Shown: in pieces, positions 8,736-20,762 of the stretch
How the letters are laid out: every line of letters starts with the position of its first letter
Numbering within the stretch: position 1 is the stretch's first letter
Assembly (NCBI GenBank): GCA_021234155.1
Contig: JAJEKV010000027.1
Span: 2,847,167-2,911,166 of the forward strand
Direction: 5' to 3'
Length of the DNA: 64,000 bases
From: Isoetes taiwanensis
Taxonomy: Eukaryota; Streptophyta; Lycopodiopsida; Isoetales; Isoetaceae
The notes under the pieces: model-generated
What the model saw: the letters and a program-made list of their open reading frames with translations, nothing else
The model's database searches: none
Told to the model about the DNA's origin: nothing
Made by a program: the position numbers and the translations under genes

Positions 8736-11448
8736 GTGCCCGTCTTGGTCTCAGGTTGTTTAAGCCTGAAGATGAGACAGTCTACATGCTACATTCTTCA
8801 CTCCTGTATTGGATCTAAATATTTGGAAGCGAATATAGTCTTTAGTGATCCTCAGGATGCTATAGACGATGAGTTCTTGGGTGTATCAAAGGTCGGGCTT
8901 TCAGTGAGTAACATAATAGATCCAACAGGGAACCAAAATATGAGGTCATGTCATGCTTGTGCTGAGAAGCCTCCAGCTAACAGTCTAATATCCTGGGAGA
9001 CCCATGTTTTGCTTCGTGATGGTAGGACAGTTTCACAACATCTACAAGCTCGAGCTGCTCTCGAACAGGATGACTTAGAAGTTGAGTGCTTGGAAGCTGA
9101 TGTTGAGGAGAAATTCAAGAGGAAAAGGAAATATACATATGTGAAAAGGGTCAGGAGGGAACCAAAGGGGGATAGCAAGGAGGAGAGGATGTGTGCTTCC
9201 AAGTCAATCAAGAGTGCTCTAAAATCAACATGCTGCAAGGATGAATGTGTCAAAAAACTGAGCCGAGAGCAAGTATGTGCCTTAAAAAAAGAATTTTATT
9301 CTCAATCAAGCAAAGGCTGGATTACGCTTTGTTTTGATGTATTGAGTATAACTTATACAGGCGGGAGGCTTAAAGTAGTGGTCTCTCGAGTGGAGTGTCA
9401 TCAATCCGATGGCGTGGCTTTTGGAGTTGCTCGATTCACGCTTTATAGTTGGAGAAAGAGGTTCGAAAGTTAGGTGGAAAACCCGGGCGAGCATGGTAAT
9501 ACTGTGCTCTAAGAAGCCTAGATCCGTGACACTAGCTACGTAAAGTGTGCTTGATACCTTCATTAGTGAGAATGCGAGAGCATTCCACATAGAAGCAAAA
9601 AAGGAAAGGATGATATAAGAGAGAATGTTCGCAAACTTCCTTCCATCCTTAATAAGAAGAGCATACATAAGAAAGTGGGTGCCGTGGTGGAAGAATTGAC
9701 AGGAAAGAGTGTAACTTTGCCCTCTTTTTACAATATTTGGAAGAAAGAGTTTCCAGACGTCAGCATAGCCAAAAATACAGCATTCTCCAAGTGTAACATA
9801 TGTGTAGTCATCAAGCAGAAATTGGAAAGAACAAACGATACAAGGGAGAGGCGCAACCTTTCAATTCAACGGCGGGCACATATGTTGGAACAACGTTCCT
9901 GTAGGAGTCAATATTGGCATTGGCGTGCATTATCACATCGTTCACTAGTAAGTCACCTTTGCATAATACATGATAAGATGGATCAGGTCAAAACACTCAC
10001 ATCAAGAAGTCACCATCTCGCAAAGTCTGTTTGGAGAGAGGATCGCTTGAAGAGCAGCTTGACAGGAGCATTGACACATGGTCATGGTGGACGGGCTTAT
10101 GGCCATTTCTCTCTTGATCTTTGGAAAGATGACTCAAGCTTTCATGTTGGATCACTTTCTAGGATCCTACACTATCTTGAGTTGCCGGACGAAGACAAGT
10201 ATGGTGATCTGTGTGGAAGCAGAACTACAGATTGCAAATTGATGCAAACCCTAAAAGACACTCGACCACTGCAGCATAAGCTAGCGCAGACACAAGAGAT
10301 GATGCCTTCATTTTCTAGTGCCTACTTAGAAGGCTTCAATCCGCTTCCTCGAAAACTACAGTTGGATAATGCATAGGGTCAAAATAAAAATAGATATGTG
10401 TTCTCCTACCTCTCTTATTTGACATGGCTTAAGGTATTCGATGAGATTCAAGTTGGCTTCATGATGGTTGGGCACACTCATGACGATATTGATGCATTGT
10501 TTGGGAACTTTTCGACGTTAATGAGTTCATCGGATGCTCTAACTGGAAAGGCTTTGTCAAGGAATCCCTGATAAAGGCCAACGCCTAACAGGCCATATCG
10601 ACTCATTGCTATTCCGATTTAAAATGGATGGAAAATGGCCCATTATGCAATATAAAATGCGTCCAACCCATAAAGAGTGGATTCCAGAAAAAGGAATAAG
10701 AATGTGGAAGGAGGATGAAAATGGTGAGCCAACGTTACCAACAGGGGTGCCTAAAAATATCCCTCCAAGGAAGACATTGAAAGATCTCCCTGGCCTGGCA
10801 GACAGCATCAGCACGTACATAGCATTATGGAATTCCTTCTGCAAAAATCAAGAAGATAGTGTGTTTGCACGACAGTACAAAGCAACTATGGATTACTGGA
10901 ACGAGATTCTTTTATGTTTGGAAGATGTATCTCCAGGACGACCTCAAAATGATAACTTTTGGTCGCGTACAAGGCAAGAACCTCTACAAGCTGCCTTTAC
11001 TCCAGAGGTCGATGAAGCCGCTATGCTTGTAAGACCTTTGCCTACGTGTTGTGGGCCAGCAGATGGGCGTCCAGTGTTATCTATGGATGAGTTCGATCCT
11101 CATGCACATGTTACAAAAGGTATGTTCGTTTTAGTCCGACCTGGCGACGATGAAACTCCAACGTGGTTGGGCTTTACAGAAGAAGATGCCATCCTGGATC
11201 CAGAGTCTACCAATTATGGTATGTATCATGGTGGATGCCTGTTGGTCATGATTATACAGGTTGCTTAACTAAACGTTGGCCACCCAATCCATCAGATCCA
11301 TCAAGGTATGGGAAGTTAGATTCCATACATTATGCATGGGATGCAAATGGCAAAAGACCGAAGACTGTTCAGATTCTAAAATACATTGTTGACATATGGG
11401 GGGACATAGCATTAACTAAAAGCTCTCAATCTCAGTCATGTTCTCGAT
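8736..11448 (+). pseudogene. DUF7869-family protein gene, decayed
   Basis: The parts read in order as one protein. A basic, Cys-containing N-terminal region (8,736-9,473) has CCKDECVKKLSREQVCALKK. The block at 9,675-10,374 has an NICVVIKQKLE-type Cys segment, DKMDQVKT and LPRKLQLDNA. After an in-frame TAG (10,374) come GQNKNRYVFSYLSYL and VGHTHDDIDALFGNFSTL, to about 10,570. A C-terminal part follows (10,606-11,268, continued in another frame to 11,448). The D-N-x-x-G-Q-N-K-N and G-H-T-H-D-D-I-D motifs are hallmarks of DUF7869 proteins, a repeat-like eukaryotic family for which an RNase H-like, transposase-type fold is plausible. Frames break near 9,473-9,675, 10,570-10,606 and 11,230. It runs divergently from the ParB-methyltransferase gene. 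Confidence 0.65.
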
Positions 11449-11559
11449 AATCATGTATGTAATTTCTCTTGCTATAATACTTAAGCATTTTGGACAATTA
11501 ATACTCAGTCGATACATCAGATAATATTCATTATGCTTATACATCCTTACATCTTTTAT

Positions 11560-12030
11560 AATAGGTGTTTAATACACATTATTACATCTGATGCACATAT
11601 TATTGATGGCATACATATAATTTAGATGCACATATTATTGATGGCATACAGTCAATGATTCACTCATGAACCCCTGCTAACGTGATCGCATTCAGCTCGT
11701 AGGTATGGCGCTCAGGAAGCCAAAGAAGATGGATCACAACACGAGTAAGGCCGGGGCAATGACACTCACGACCTCTAGCTTTGAATTGCAAGTAGGGATC
11801 CAGCTTAACACCTCTATGTATGCATCCAACAAGATCATTGTAGCTCATGGAGCAAGTAATGGTCTCAAACTGATCTTCAAGCAGATTATAAGCCATGGGA
11901 GATGAATGGCTTCTACCACCGAATGGAGCTGCTTTTATAGTCATTGTAGAATTATTGGTATAATACTTCAGCATTATTGATATTATACTTCAACATTATT
12001 GGTATTATACTTCAACATTATTGGATTCGT
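11560..12030. repeat. short tandem repeats
   Basis: GATGCACATATTATTGATGGCATAC occurs twice at 11,590-11,655. At 11,947-12,025 a 26-base unit around TTATACTTCAACATTATTGG occurs three to four times. No gene is apparent; the ORFs between them match no family that I recognise. Confidence 0.7.
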
Positions 12031-12620
12031 AGCTATAAATTCTTTCACCTTGCTTTCACTTCTCACCTTGCTTTCACTTCTCACCTTGCTTTCACTTCTC
12101 ACCTTGTGTTCATGTAAATTGGCTACAATCGCACCTTGCTTTCACTTCTCGTGTTCTCACCTTGCTTTCACTTCTCACCTTGTGTTTCGTGTTCTTTGCT
12201 ACTTGATCTTGATCCTTGCTTCTTGCTCCTTGATCTTCCTTGTTCCTTGATCTTCCTTGTTCCTTGATCTTCTTGCTCCTTGATCTTCCTTGTTCCTTGC
12301 TTCTTGCTACTTGATCTTGATCCTTGTTCCTTGCTACTTCATCTTCGTGCTCCTTGCTACTTGATCTTGTTCTTTGCTCTTGATCTTGCTACTTGATCTT
12401 GTTCCTTGCTTCTTGCTCCTTGATCTTCCTTGTTCCTTGATCTTCCTTGTTCCTTGATCTTCTTGCTCCTTGATCTTCTTTGTTCCTTGCTTCTTGCTAC
12501 TTGATCTTGATCCTTGTTCCTTGCTACTTGATCTTCGTGCTCCTTGCTACTTGATCTTGTTCCTTGCTTCTTGCTCCTTGTTCCTTGCTCTGCTCCGTGT
12601 TCCTTGCTCTGTCGGTGATC
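12030..12620. repeat. degenerate CCTTG/ATCTT satellite-like tract
   Basis: ACCTTGCTTTCACTTCTC units (12,043-12,190) pass into about 430 bases built from TTGATCTTCC, TTGTTCCTTG and CTTGCTACTTGATC modules. A block of roughly 180 bases is itself repeated (12,215-12,400 and 12,400-12,590). ORFs here are products of the repeat. Confidence 0.8.
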
Positions 12621-12641
12621 CTTGCTTGCTTTTGCAAATGA

Positions 12642-12983
12642 TTGGACCCAATCCTCCCCCGGCTACTCGAAGCCACTGCAAGCATGCCCTGCATTCTCAG
12701 GCGGCCTGATCAAGATGAGCTATTTGACCATTTCTTGGAGTGGAGGTTGCGCCACAGTCCCACCAAGGAGCTTGCAAGGGAGTTGATCAACTTCATTCTG
12801 GAGCGACTTGATTGTAGTCATGAGCCACTGATGGAAATTAATTCATCTGAATGTTATAGGAGACTTGCATTAAGGGGAATTATTGAACCCCCTCATCCTG
12901 ACGAGATGCTCAAAAAGCTTGAGGCCTCTTCTTCGTCTTATTTAGCACACTCTCTGATCAATACATATCGAGTTCATTCATGA
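12642..12983 (+). CDS. unrecognised 113-aa ORF
   Basis: The ORF starts MDPILPRLLE and contains a mostly helical, charged sequence (FLEWRLRHSPTKELAREL, HPDEMLKKLEAS). It has ordinary composition, unlike the satellite next to it, and may be a remnant of a coding exon. I recognise no domain. A second frame begins at 12,637 but is shorter. It stands alone without neighbouring coding blocks. Confidence 0.2.
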   Translation: MDPILPRLLEATASMPCILRRPDQDELFDHFLEWRLRHSPTKELARELINFILERLDCSHEPLMEINSSECYRRLALRGIIEPPHPDEMLKKLEASSSSYLAHSLINTYRVHS

Positions 12984-13394
12984 AATTTGTAAGGACGGGA
13001 TGTATGGCCTTATTAGGACATACTACCACGAAAGTACAACAACTTTGTGGAGTTGGGTCCACTCTTCTTCCGTGAGTATCATCATGTGGAATTACTTTTG
13101 CAATGACTAGGTACCCCATATGGTGGGAAGAATCCGCTGGGATATGGTGAGCTCTGGGTTAACCCAACCGGTTTAGTGGGTTAGACCTCGCAGGGAAGGG
13201 AAAGGGAAGGGGAAGGGGTTAAAAAGCTAGGGGAAGGTTACTAGCCAGGGGAGGGTTACTAGGGACATACTGTCGTGGTCTCTAGTAACCTTTGCTATCT
13301 ATCATACATAGTTCATACTTCGGTCTCTATTGTGTTTGGAAGTTGGTATATGATACTGTGTTAATATGTTTTCTAAATATTCATGTATGTATGA

Positions 13395-13592
13395 TACACG
13401 GGTACTGCACGTGTATACAACCCCTGCATAAGGTCTATATGATACTGAGGGTATCAGCACACGTGTATACAACCCCTCACATAAGGTCTATGATACGAGT
13501 GGTAATCGCACATGTGTATACAACCCCTGCATAAGGTCTATGATACAGGGTACTGTACACGTGTATACAACCCCTGCATAAGGTCTATAATA
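13395..13592. repeat. four-copy tandem repeat with ACGTG/ACATG core
   Basis: The unit is about 55-60 bases: a CACGTGTATACAACCCCT core, then CATAAGGTCTATGATAC. The four copies start near 13,405, 13,458, 13,508 and 13,555. Most contain the G-box-like palindrome CACGTG or a one-base variant. Confidence 0.85.
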
Positions 13593-13769
13593 AAAACATT
13601 CCAGTTTACTAAAAATTTTCCCATTATAATGAAATTGTGCTTACAACCTCCAAGTGATGTTTAACCTTCTTCCAAAATGCTTCATCAAAAACAATAGCAT
13701 TACATGCCCTTCTTACAGCTGAGCATCCAGGTAGACTCTTGCGAAAGACATCATCAAAAAACAATGACC

Positions 13770-14290
13770 TCAACAATGCAAATCATGGAATCTTCCAAGC
13801 ATTATGAAATCATAATCAAATCTAGTTCCACAATCCTTTAGCAAAGTCTTACCCTTGTGATTTGCAAGTGTGAGCCTTTGAAAGTGTGCACAAGTAGATG
13901 TGTGGCCATTCACAAATGTAACCAAAGACTTTTCTTTTTGCACCAAATCTACAACTTTAGATAGACTGCCAATATCTTTGAGCAAGTTATTGAGGCAATG
14001 TGCAATGCATGGGCAAAAGAAGATATGTGGGAACTCTGCCTCAATAATACGTCCAGCTGCACGATTGGCATTCTCTCTATCACATACAATTTGCACAACA
14101 TTTTGTGCACCCATATATGTAATGCTTTCTTTCCATGTAGCTGCTAGACTTGAGGGCCCTTTTCCTGAAGTAGATATGTCATGAGACATGAGGACTTATG
14201 CTTTGCCTCTACAATAAGCAACTGAACCTTCAATGTGACGCCCTTTCTTATCAGTCCATCCATCAAAGATGAGGGTGACGAGGTTGCCCC
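13770..14290 (-). pseudogene. hAT transposase fragment (DUF659)
   Basis: Read on the minus strand, LIFDGWTDKKGRHIEGSV (14,275-14,220) is followed after a stop by TSGKGPSSLAATWKES. Then come VVQIVCDRENANRAAGRI, FFCPCIAHCLNNLLKDIG and KTLLKDCGTRFDYDFIML. These are the DUF659 signature steps: D-G-W-T, V-x-D-N/E-x-A-N, C-x-A-H-C-L-N and T-R-F. Both the N-terminal BED finger and the C-terminal dimerisation domain are missing, so this is a relic. Confidence 0.8.
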
Positions 14291-14359
14291 CCTAGGGTGC
14301 AACCCTTTGTGGTTCCAAGTACATGTCATCATGGTGACATGTACCAGTAGCGTGGCAGT

Positions 14360-15250
14360 ATAATATATGTATTCAGACCGTATATTATGTTGGAACGTTA
14401 CAGTCTCGATCCGTTGGCAACGTTTCTTCTATCTTCTTGCCAAACTCACTAGTGAGTGTTGATATGGCATTGCAATAGACTCTCGTTGTCAAAGCGTGCC
14501 TTGAGAGTGCGTCGGCAACCACATTGAGCTTGCCTAACTTGTACATGATTCAAAATCATACTCCTCCAAGAACTCCATCCATCTCCTTTGCCTCAAGTTG
14601 AGAGATGGTTGGGTGAAGACATATTATAGACTCTGATGGTCCGTATCTAATTGGAACTTCCTTCCTAATAAATAGTGTCTCTATATTCTCAATGCTCTCA
14701 CCACTGCTAAGAACTTCTGGTCATGGTTGGGTAGCGCGTTTCGACGTCGTTCATTTTCTTTGAATCATATGCTATAACCATCTCCTCCTGCATCAAGATC
14801 ACTCCTGTTGCAATCTTGCTAGCATCGGTTGCCACCATTTTATCCTTCTCTGAATCTGGCAATGTCAAGACTGGGGCCATCGTTAAAGCTTCCTTCAACG
14901 TCTCAAATGCTGCTTGGGCCTTCTTTTGCCAATGACTCGCCCAATCTTTTATCTTCTCAGCTCTAGTGAGGTCCGCCAGCGGTGCTGCTATCTTGACAAA
15001 GTTCCTGGCGAACTTTCTATAATACCCTGCTAAGCCGAGGAAGCTCCTCACTTCATGGATATTCTTCGGTGTCGGCCAATCAATTACTGCTTCAATCTTC
15101 GTAGGATCGGTGGAAATACCTTCTGTTGAAATTACATGCCTCAAGTACTCTATTCTTTCAGTGGCAAAGTGACACTTAGATATCTTCACATAAAGTTGAT
15201 GCCTCCTCAACTTTTCAAGTACCTTTCTCAAGTGTTGGGCATGCTCCTCT
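14360..15250 (-). pseudogene. Ty3/gypsy RT-RNase H fragment
   Basis: The minus-strand ORF at 15,231-14,707 gives the end of reverse transcriptase (VKISKCHFATERIEYLRHVIS, then the RSFLGLAGYYRKFARNF thumb) and the start of RNase H (LTLPDSEKDKMVATDAS). Degraded RNase H continues to about 14,360 (HDQKFLAVVRALRIWRHYL, then stops). The sequence breaks off abruptly near 15,240, and no integrase or LTR is seen, so it is a truncated copy. Confidence 0.85.
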
Positions 15251-15289
15251 AGGAACTTGTTATTGCATCAGTGTTTGTTATATGAGTGT

Positions 15290-16080
15290 GATATGTTCGG
15301 TTTATGATTTTTCTTTTGGGTGGTATATTTCTTCTCGATGTTGCAATTGCATTATCACCAATGTCCCTTGTCAATTCTTTTATCACGTTTTTTCTCATGG
15401 AAATGATACCTTGTGGTTGGAGTTGCACGGATCTTATGTTATAGGCTTTAGATATGATATCTGACATACGGGTTATGTTCGTAGTATAGTCTATTTTCCT
15501 TCTAAATATTTTTTCATATGTTTAGCAGTAGTGATGTTGGACTGTTTTTCCCTAGTTCTATGTGATTTGGTATTCTACATTTCCCATATTTCGAGTTTTA
15601 ATATGATGCATGTTTTTAGAACTCCCAAGTTGCATGATTTCTCATGGGAACTATAACTTATAGTAGATATGTACATATCCAAGTTTTATGTATTGGGCAT
15701 GATGTTTGGCATGGGGTTATATATAAGCATTCTCATGGTTTGGCAAGCGTATTATATCGCGCGTGTATATATTATGTTTGACATGGATAACTGTTGACCT
15801 TATTCATATTTCATATTTAACTTATATGTATGCGATATATTTGGTTCATGATGCATTGACATTTGCTACATGTAGTTCCTCTATCTTGCTTATGTTTTTT
15901 TTTATGCGGTATATTTCTTGTCTGTGTTACGACCGCATTAACACCAATGTGCCCTGTCATTTCTCTTACCGCTTGTTTTTTCTCATGGAAACTATAACTT
16001 ACAGTAGACTTGCACATATCCAAGTTATAGGCATTAGACATGGTCTCTTGCATAAGGTTATTTTCGTAGATTAGTCTGTT
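15290..16080. repeat. T-rich diverged direct repeats
   Basis: Three copies of a block with GGTATATTTCTTxTC, ACCAATGT(G)CCCTGTCA and TTTTTTCTCATGGAAA(C)TATAAC occur near 15,330-15,480, 15,630-15,720 (partial) and 15,900-16,080. There is no convincing coding region here or from 16,080 to 16,760. Confidence 0.55.
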
Positions 16081-16761
16081 TGCCTCCAGAGCGGTCGTTG
16101 CTTGATCTGACCTTTTTTCATATGTTTAGCAGCGGTATTGTTGGACTCGTTTTTCCCCAATGGTTTATATGTATCTCTTACGGGGTTTGGTTCTTGTTGA
16201 TGTTCAGCTACCCTAAGACCTATGTGCCTTTAATCCCTTTTTATCTCGTTAATTTTCACTGCCTTAGTCATTTTTGTTCTCTCCGTATTACCCATCACGT
16301 GCTTAGTTTTAATTGTCTATTATTGCTCCATTTGTCTCTTACAATCTATGAGTTTCTTTAATTGGTTGCTCTATTTTTATACTAGTTCCAATTGTCCCGT
16401 TTCTTCCTTATGGATCCTTGCAATTTCACTTGTGCTTCACCTGCTTCTGTAGTTCTTGGATACGCCATCTCTTTGTCGTCATGGTATCCTTTTTTCTATT
16501 CCTTCTACTTTGATTTGTCCCATGTTGCTCCCCTTGTTCTATGGTTGGTTGGTCTTTTTAGTTCTTTGGACATGTTCAATCTTACTTTTGAAAGTTTTCA
16601 AATCCTTGTGGCTACTTTCTACCTTCTTCACCTTTCCTTTCTGTTAGTTTGAAGCTCTGTTCTTCTTGTTTATTTGTTGGGTTTTATTGTTTCATGCTTG
16701 TCTGTTGTTTCATTTTGTCCTTACTCATGGTCCATTACCCCTCTTCCAGCCTTTTGTTTAT

Positions 16762-16965
16762 TTGTTTAGTCTAGTGGTAACACATTAGGTCTAGCAACTA
16801 TAGGTCTCGAGTTCGAGACCGCCCAGAATCGCACTCTGAACTGTTGGGTGTCAAAACCCACAGACGCAATGTAAAGTGGTTGGGGGCAGGCCCAACCAAG
16901 CAATGTAGTGTGGTGTGTGGTCACATGTCCAGTTGGATGCTGCCTAGTGGCGTGACGTTAAAATA

Positions 16966-16997
<32 letters not shown>
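16762..16997 (+). mobile_element. tRNA-derived SINE with (ATCT)n tail
   Basis: An A-box-like TTAGTCTAGTGG (16,766) and a B-box-like GAGTTCGAGACC (16,809-16,820) are spaced as in a tRNA promoter. About 140 bases of unrelated body follow, ending GGATGCTGCCTAGTGGCGTG ACGTTAAAA and then an (ATCT)n tail (16,968-16,997). The same 3' end recurs on the minus strand at 50,611-50,642 next to a different simple repeat. No full tRNA cloverleaf is needed to explain it. Confidence 0.65.
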
Positions 16998-17235
16998 TAG
17001 TCATTGTTAGTCTTGTTTTCACGTGTTTGGACCATGTGGTTCATGTTACCCCTTTTATCGCAAACTCATTGCTCCATCCCTCCGCTTCGTTTGTCTCATT
17101 TACCATGTGATCTCTAATCCCCTTCATCCCACTCAATCCTTGAGTCTGGTTGGTCCCTAAGGTTGGCATGCCTCGTCGGTTTGTTAGTTGACCATCGTTT
17201 ATTCCTTTTGGCTTTTATACTTTGAATTTGACCAG

Positions 17236-17400
17236 TGCATAAACTCTTTTTGGGTTGCCCCTAGAGGGGAAAACCTTTGCTCATGTGGGTTTTCAGCATA
17301 TTCTAAGTATATGTTGGAATATGCTTAGGATATTCTGGAAACTGCTCAAAACATGTTGTTGCCTGTAAACTAGCGGTCGCCAGCGTTGGCAGCGTTGCGA
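17236..17400 (+). repeat. dispersed repeat, mate at 50.25 kb
   Basis: TTTTTGGGTTGCCCCTAG, ATGTGGGTTT, a pair of inverted TATATGTTGGAATATGC-like segments and ACTGCTCAAAAC recur in the same order on the minus strand at 50,255-50,400. A SINE 3' end lies close by in both places, so this may be part of a larger repeat family. Confidence 0.6.
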
Positions 17401-18285
17401 AAATCTGCTAACCGGCTTCCATATTCCATGTGATACTATGCTCTTCACAAGCCTCGTAGAAGATCCCAAGAAGAAACTGAAGAAACAGAAGAAAAAGAAG
17501 AGGATTTTACAGCTCGTCTTGCCCGTATGTCTTTCCCCTGTTGCTTTTGGTTTTAAATTTGGACTATCGGTGGTGCAAAAGTTTGCTTCCAGGTTCTAAC
17601 ATGGCATTCGATTCCTTGCTCGGCTATGTTCCCTACTTCTCTTCCCTGCAGTAAATCCAATAACCACCATCACTTTTAATCCCCGCAGCAACAAATGAAT
17701 GGATATCAAAGTTTGCTCCAAGATCTGTCTTGCAGTGCCACAAATAGATCATGTCAAGTTTTTTTTGCTATCCTTGAGCGCAGATGAGCCTTAATTTGAG
17801 TACAACTTAGGCTGCTCATGATTTTTGTAAAACTCAAGCTTTCGTCTTAACTCTTTAGAGGTTTGTGAAATATATTTGAAGGTATAATAGTCTTCTTCCA
17901 CTTACTTATCTAGAAGCCTTGTGTTGGCTTGAGATCGATTCCAGACATTTTGGATGACTTAGCTATTCTATCCTTCTCTATAAAACAATGTTTGCAACTT
18001 TGGAGCTATATAGGCATTTGTGGACATTTGTGAATACTTTATTCAAGAGGTATATAGGCTTTTGCAACGCTTTGTTTGTTTCAGCTTGCAACAGCAATGC
18101 ATTTCTGCCAATAATGTAATATTCTCTTACACATTCATTGTCCAACAGGGATGTGATGGAGATCTTGCTATTTTGCAATACTTTGATAAACACATACATG
18201 AGATGTCACTCACTTGCACAGGCAAGGTAAGTCCTTAATGAGCTGCCAACCTGAGATGTTATAACTTGGGCAGCTTTACTTTCAG
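17401..18285. other. no clear gene
   Basis: A Lys/Glu-rich stretch (GAAGATCCCAAGAAGAAACT onward, 17,460-17,520) might be a leader or linker of the decayed PPR gene downstream. Otherwise I see no domain. Confidence 0.35.
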
Positions 18286-18700
18286 GATTATTTAAATTGG
18301 GTCACCACGTGAAGCGTTGGAATGCTTGAACAGATGCAAATCGATGGCATTCAACCAAATTCTGTCATATTTTTTTATATCATAAAAGCATGTTGTGATG
18401 TTGGAGCAATAGAGGGCAGTGCATACCTTGATTGCTCAAAATAACTTTAGAAGAGAGATTGCCAAATGCGGCGAAGCCCAAGATGTCTTTGACAGGAAAT
18501 GAGCTTGTGGTTTTGATATTGTATCATGTAATGGATACAACAATGTGCCTGACATGGACGCATTGAAATGCTATAGACAGAAGCATTTGGATAGGGCGCA
18601 ACCAATTCTGCCACATGTATCTGTAGCTTAACAGTATGTGCCAACATGTCATCTTCAGATGGCAGATGAAAAAAAGAAAATGCTTTCATTGCTACAAAAC
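18286..18700 (+). pseudogene. PLS-type PPR gene relic
   Basis: With frame changes, the plus strand gives ALECLEQMQIDGIQPNSV, then KACCDVGAIEG, then a distorted IAKCGEAQDVFDR and DIVS-WN-like text. This is the repeat pattern of organellar PPR proteins of the P-L-S class (xALxxFxxMQxxGxxPNSVTF...KACxxxGAxxxG...YAKCGxxxxAxxVFDxMxxxDxVSWN). There are stops and shifts in nearly every repeat, and the copy is truncated at both ends. Confidence 0.6.
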
Positions 18701-19500
18701 TACTTGGGGTTCAATTACATTTAAGAATCAGATAATCAATGAGGAAACACATGGGTAGTCCCTGTTTCCAATGTACTATGAAATATCAAGCTTGGGAAAA
18801 TGGTTGAGAAAATGGTGTATTCTTTGTGATAAGGTCAGTAGGCTTTCCCGTGCCATAAAGTTTTCTTTCCCGTGCCATAAAGTTTTCTGATTGTTTCCTG
18901 GCCACACCCGCGGTCTAAGCTTCCCTTATTTCATTTTCCCACGATGGTTAACAGAAGAGTGGAAATTGGGCATTGGAAACCCTGTCATATGGGAATTACT
19001 TTTTTCTATATTTGTTTTGCATCATTTTTTGAAAACTACAACAGTTGACTGTTAAGTCTTGTCTCTTACAGTCTGACAGCAGCAGGTGTTGTGCTCATTG
19101 CAAAGCTTGTGACTAGATCACTAGCATATAATGACGTCTGGTTTAAAGGACGGACTAGGAATCCTTAGAATATTGAAGAATTCTCAGGAGGATCTTCTGC
19201 TGGACCAGCTGCAAGCACCTCAGCTGGTTGATTAGAAGTAAAATATTAACAACAAACCTTAAGGAACGAGTACGGCAAGCTCATGCACACAGAACGGAGC
19301 GGCATTTTTCAAATAAGTACTTAGGAACAGCATTTTTCAAATAAGTACTTAAAATGATCAAAAACATTGAAATATTTCGAGATATAACCTCCAAATATGT
19401 TAATTCATAACAACAAAATCTTAAAGTAGATAAATATTTGTAAATGTACTTCAATCAAAACAAATTTTGCAATGCAACTCAAAAGCCTAAATATTTGAAT
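18701..19500. other. no recognisable gene
   Basis: AT-rich spacer. A short direct repeat (TTTTCAAATAAGTACTTA, 19,308 and 19,333) and a repeated TTTCCCGTGCCATAAAGTTT (18,844 and 18,868) are the only structure noted. Confidence 0.5.
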
Positions 19501-19503
19501 AGC

Positions 19504-20290
19504 CTAAACTAGTGAATGAAAAAATAAATTATTAAAAACCTTGAGCCAAAGCCTAATACATAGAAGCCACACTACGAGTCGGTGTGCATGTCGTCTTTGC
19601 AAGATTTCTTGATCGTCATCATCAGTAGCTTTCCAATGCTCTTCATCCTCATCATTTTCATTATCATCCTCAACATCTTCAATATCCACATGCTCATTGA
19701 TAGATCCCTCTTCCTCTGAGACACCAGCACTTTCTTGAACATTATCTACCTCGTTGACATTTTCCTCCTCTTCCTCCTCATCGTGCCACCCAATTGATAC
19801 AACTTTCTGTTTAGTTGGGTTCATTCAACAATGCGAAAGGGAGTATAGTTAATGTACAATGCCCTGCAAATAGCCGCATCCACTTTCTTCTTTCTGGTTT
19901 TATCCAGAACTGTTACAATGTCTTGTTGCCTCATTTTTCTCATGGTAGGAGGAGGCATACTTGTTGCTGGTCTCTTGAAGTAAGAATGCAAGGATCCATG
20001 GCCCATTTCAACGGAATAAAAATTAGTTTGTTTTTTTAACCTGTAAAGCAGTTATACTTCATGGCGGCTCCGCATTCCACTGATTGCAGGCGTTCAAAAA
20101 GTACATAGTTACACAACTTTTTAAAGTGAGTGGACAACTTTTGCATTGGAATTCATGGACTCCATGGGCAATAACCTTTGTAACTTCAGCACTGTTGAGC
20201 TTGTGCTATCATTTCTTCACGCAGTTTAATGTTCCCTTCAAATCTCATTCTAAGTTGAACAGTATGTGGACATTTGCAGATCATTAATCC
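19504..20290 (-). pseudogene. internally deleted hAT-type element
   Basis: In minus-strand order there is a BED-finger-like piece (GVHEFQCKSCPLTLK, about 20,180), followed by LHSYFKRPATS...KKVDAAICRALYINYTPFRIVE (20,006-19,821). That stretch resembles the segment just before DUF659 in hAT transposases. It joins directly to an acidic C-terminal tail (19,824-19,504; EEEEEENVNEVDN...DNENDEDEEH). The whole DUF659 and dimerisation core is absent, as in a deletion derivative. The family assignment is moderate. Confidence 0.45.
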
Positions 20291-20762
20291 ATATTTCTCT
20301 GTGGGATTCTTCAATAGTGCAATCTACTTTGAATATGAATAGGGGAAAGTTGCCAAGCATAGCAGGGTCTCTCCTCACTGTCTATAAGGTTGGATAGTCA
20401 CCAACAGTGGTCCTAATTTGTTGACATCTATGACAAAAGATTAAAGTAGAGATGGAAAATAGTGTTAAACAGAATGGTCGAGAAAGGTGCACTCATCTTC
20501 TATGCTTGTTGTTAAAAAAAAGGATTATTTTTTACCTGCTCATGTCAGAGGATAGCATAAAGAAACAGACAGCTGAATATAGAAGAGCAAGCTTTTGCAG
20601 ATCAAATCCCGTATTCTCTGTTTCTTCACCTTCGTTTTCCCTTTTTCTTTTTCTTTTTCCCTTTGCTTTTTTTTCCTTGTTTTTGTCGTGAAGAGCTTTC
20701 TGCCCTAAAGATGTTACCCAAAATTCCACCTCTTGGTTCTTGCTTTACATTAGTAATGGGAC

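Noticed and set aside
12030-12620. CRISPR-like array
   Set aside because: The units are continuous, degenerate and of varying length with no unique spacers, and the DNA is eukaryotic.
16766-16820. tRNA gene
   Set aside because: A- and B-box-like motifs are present, but there is no complete cloverleaf. The unrelated body and microsatellite tail indicate a SINE.
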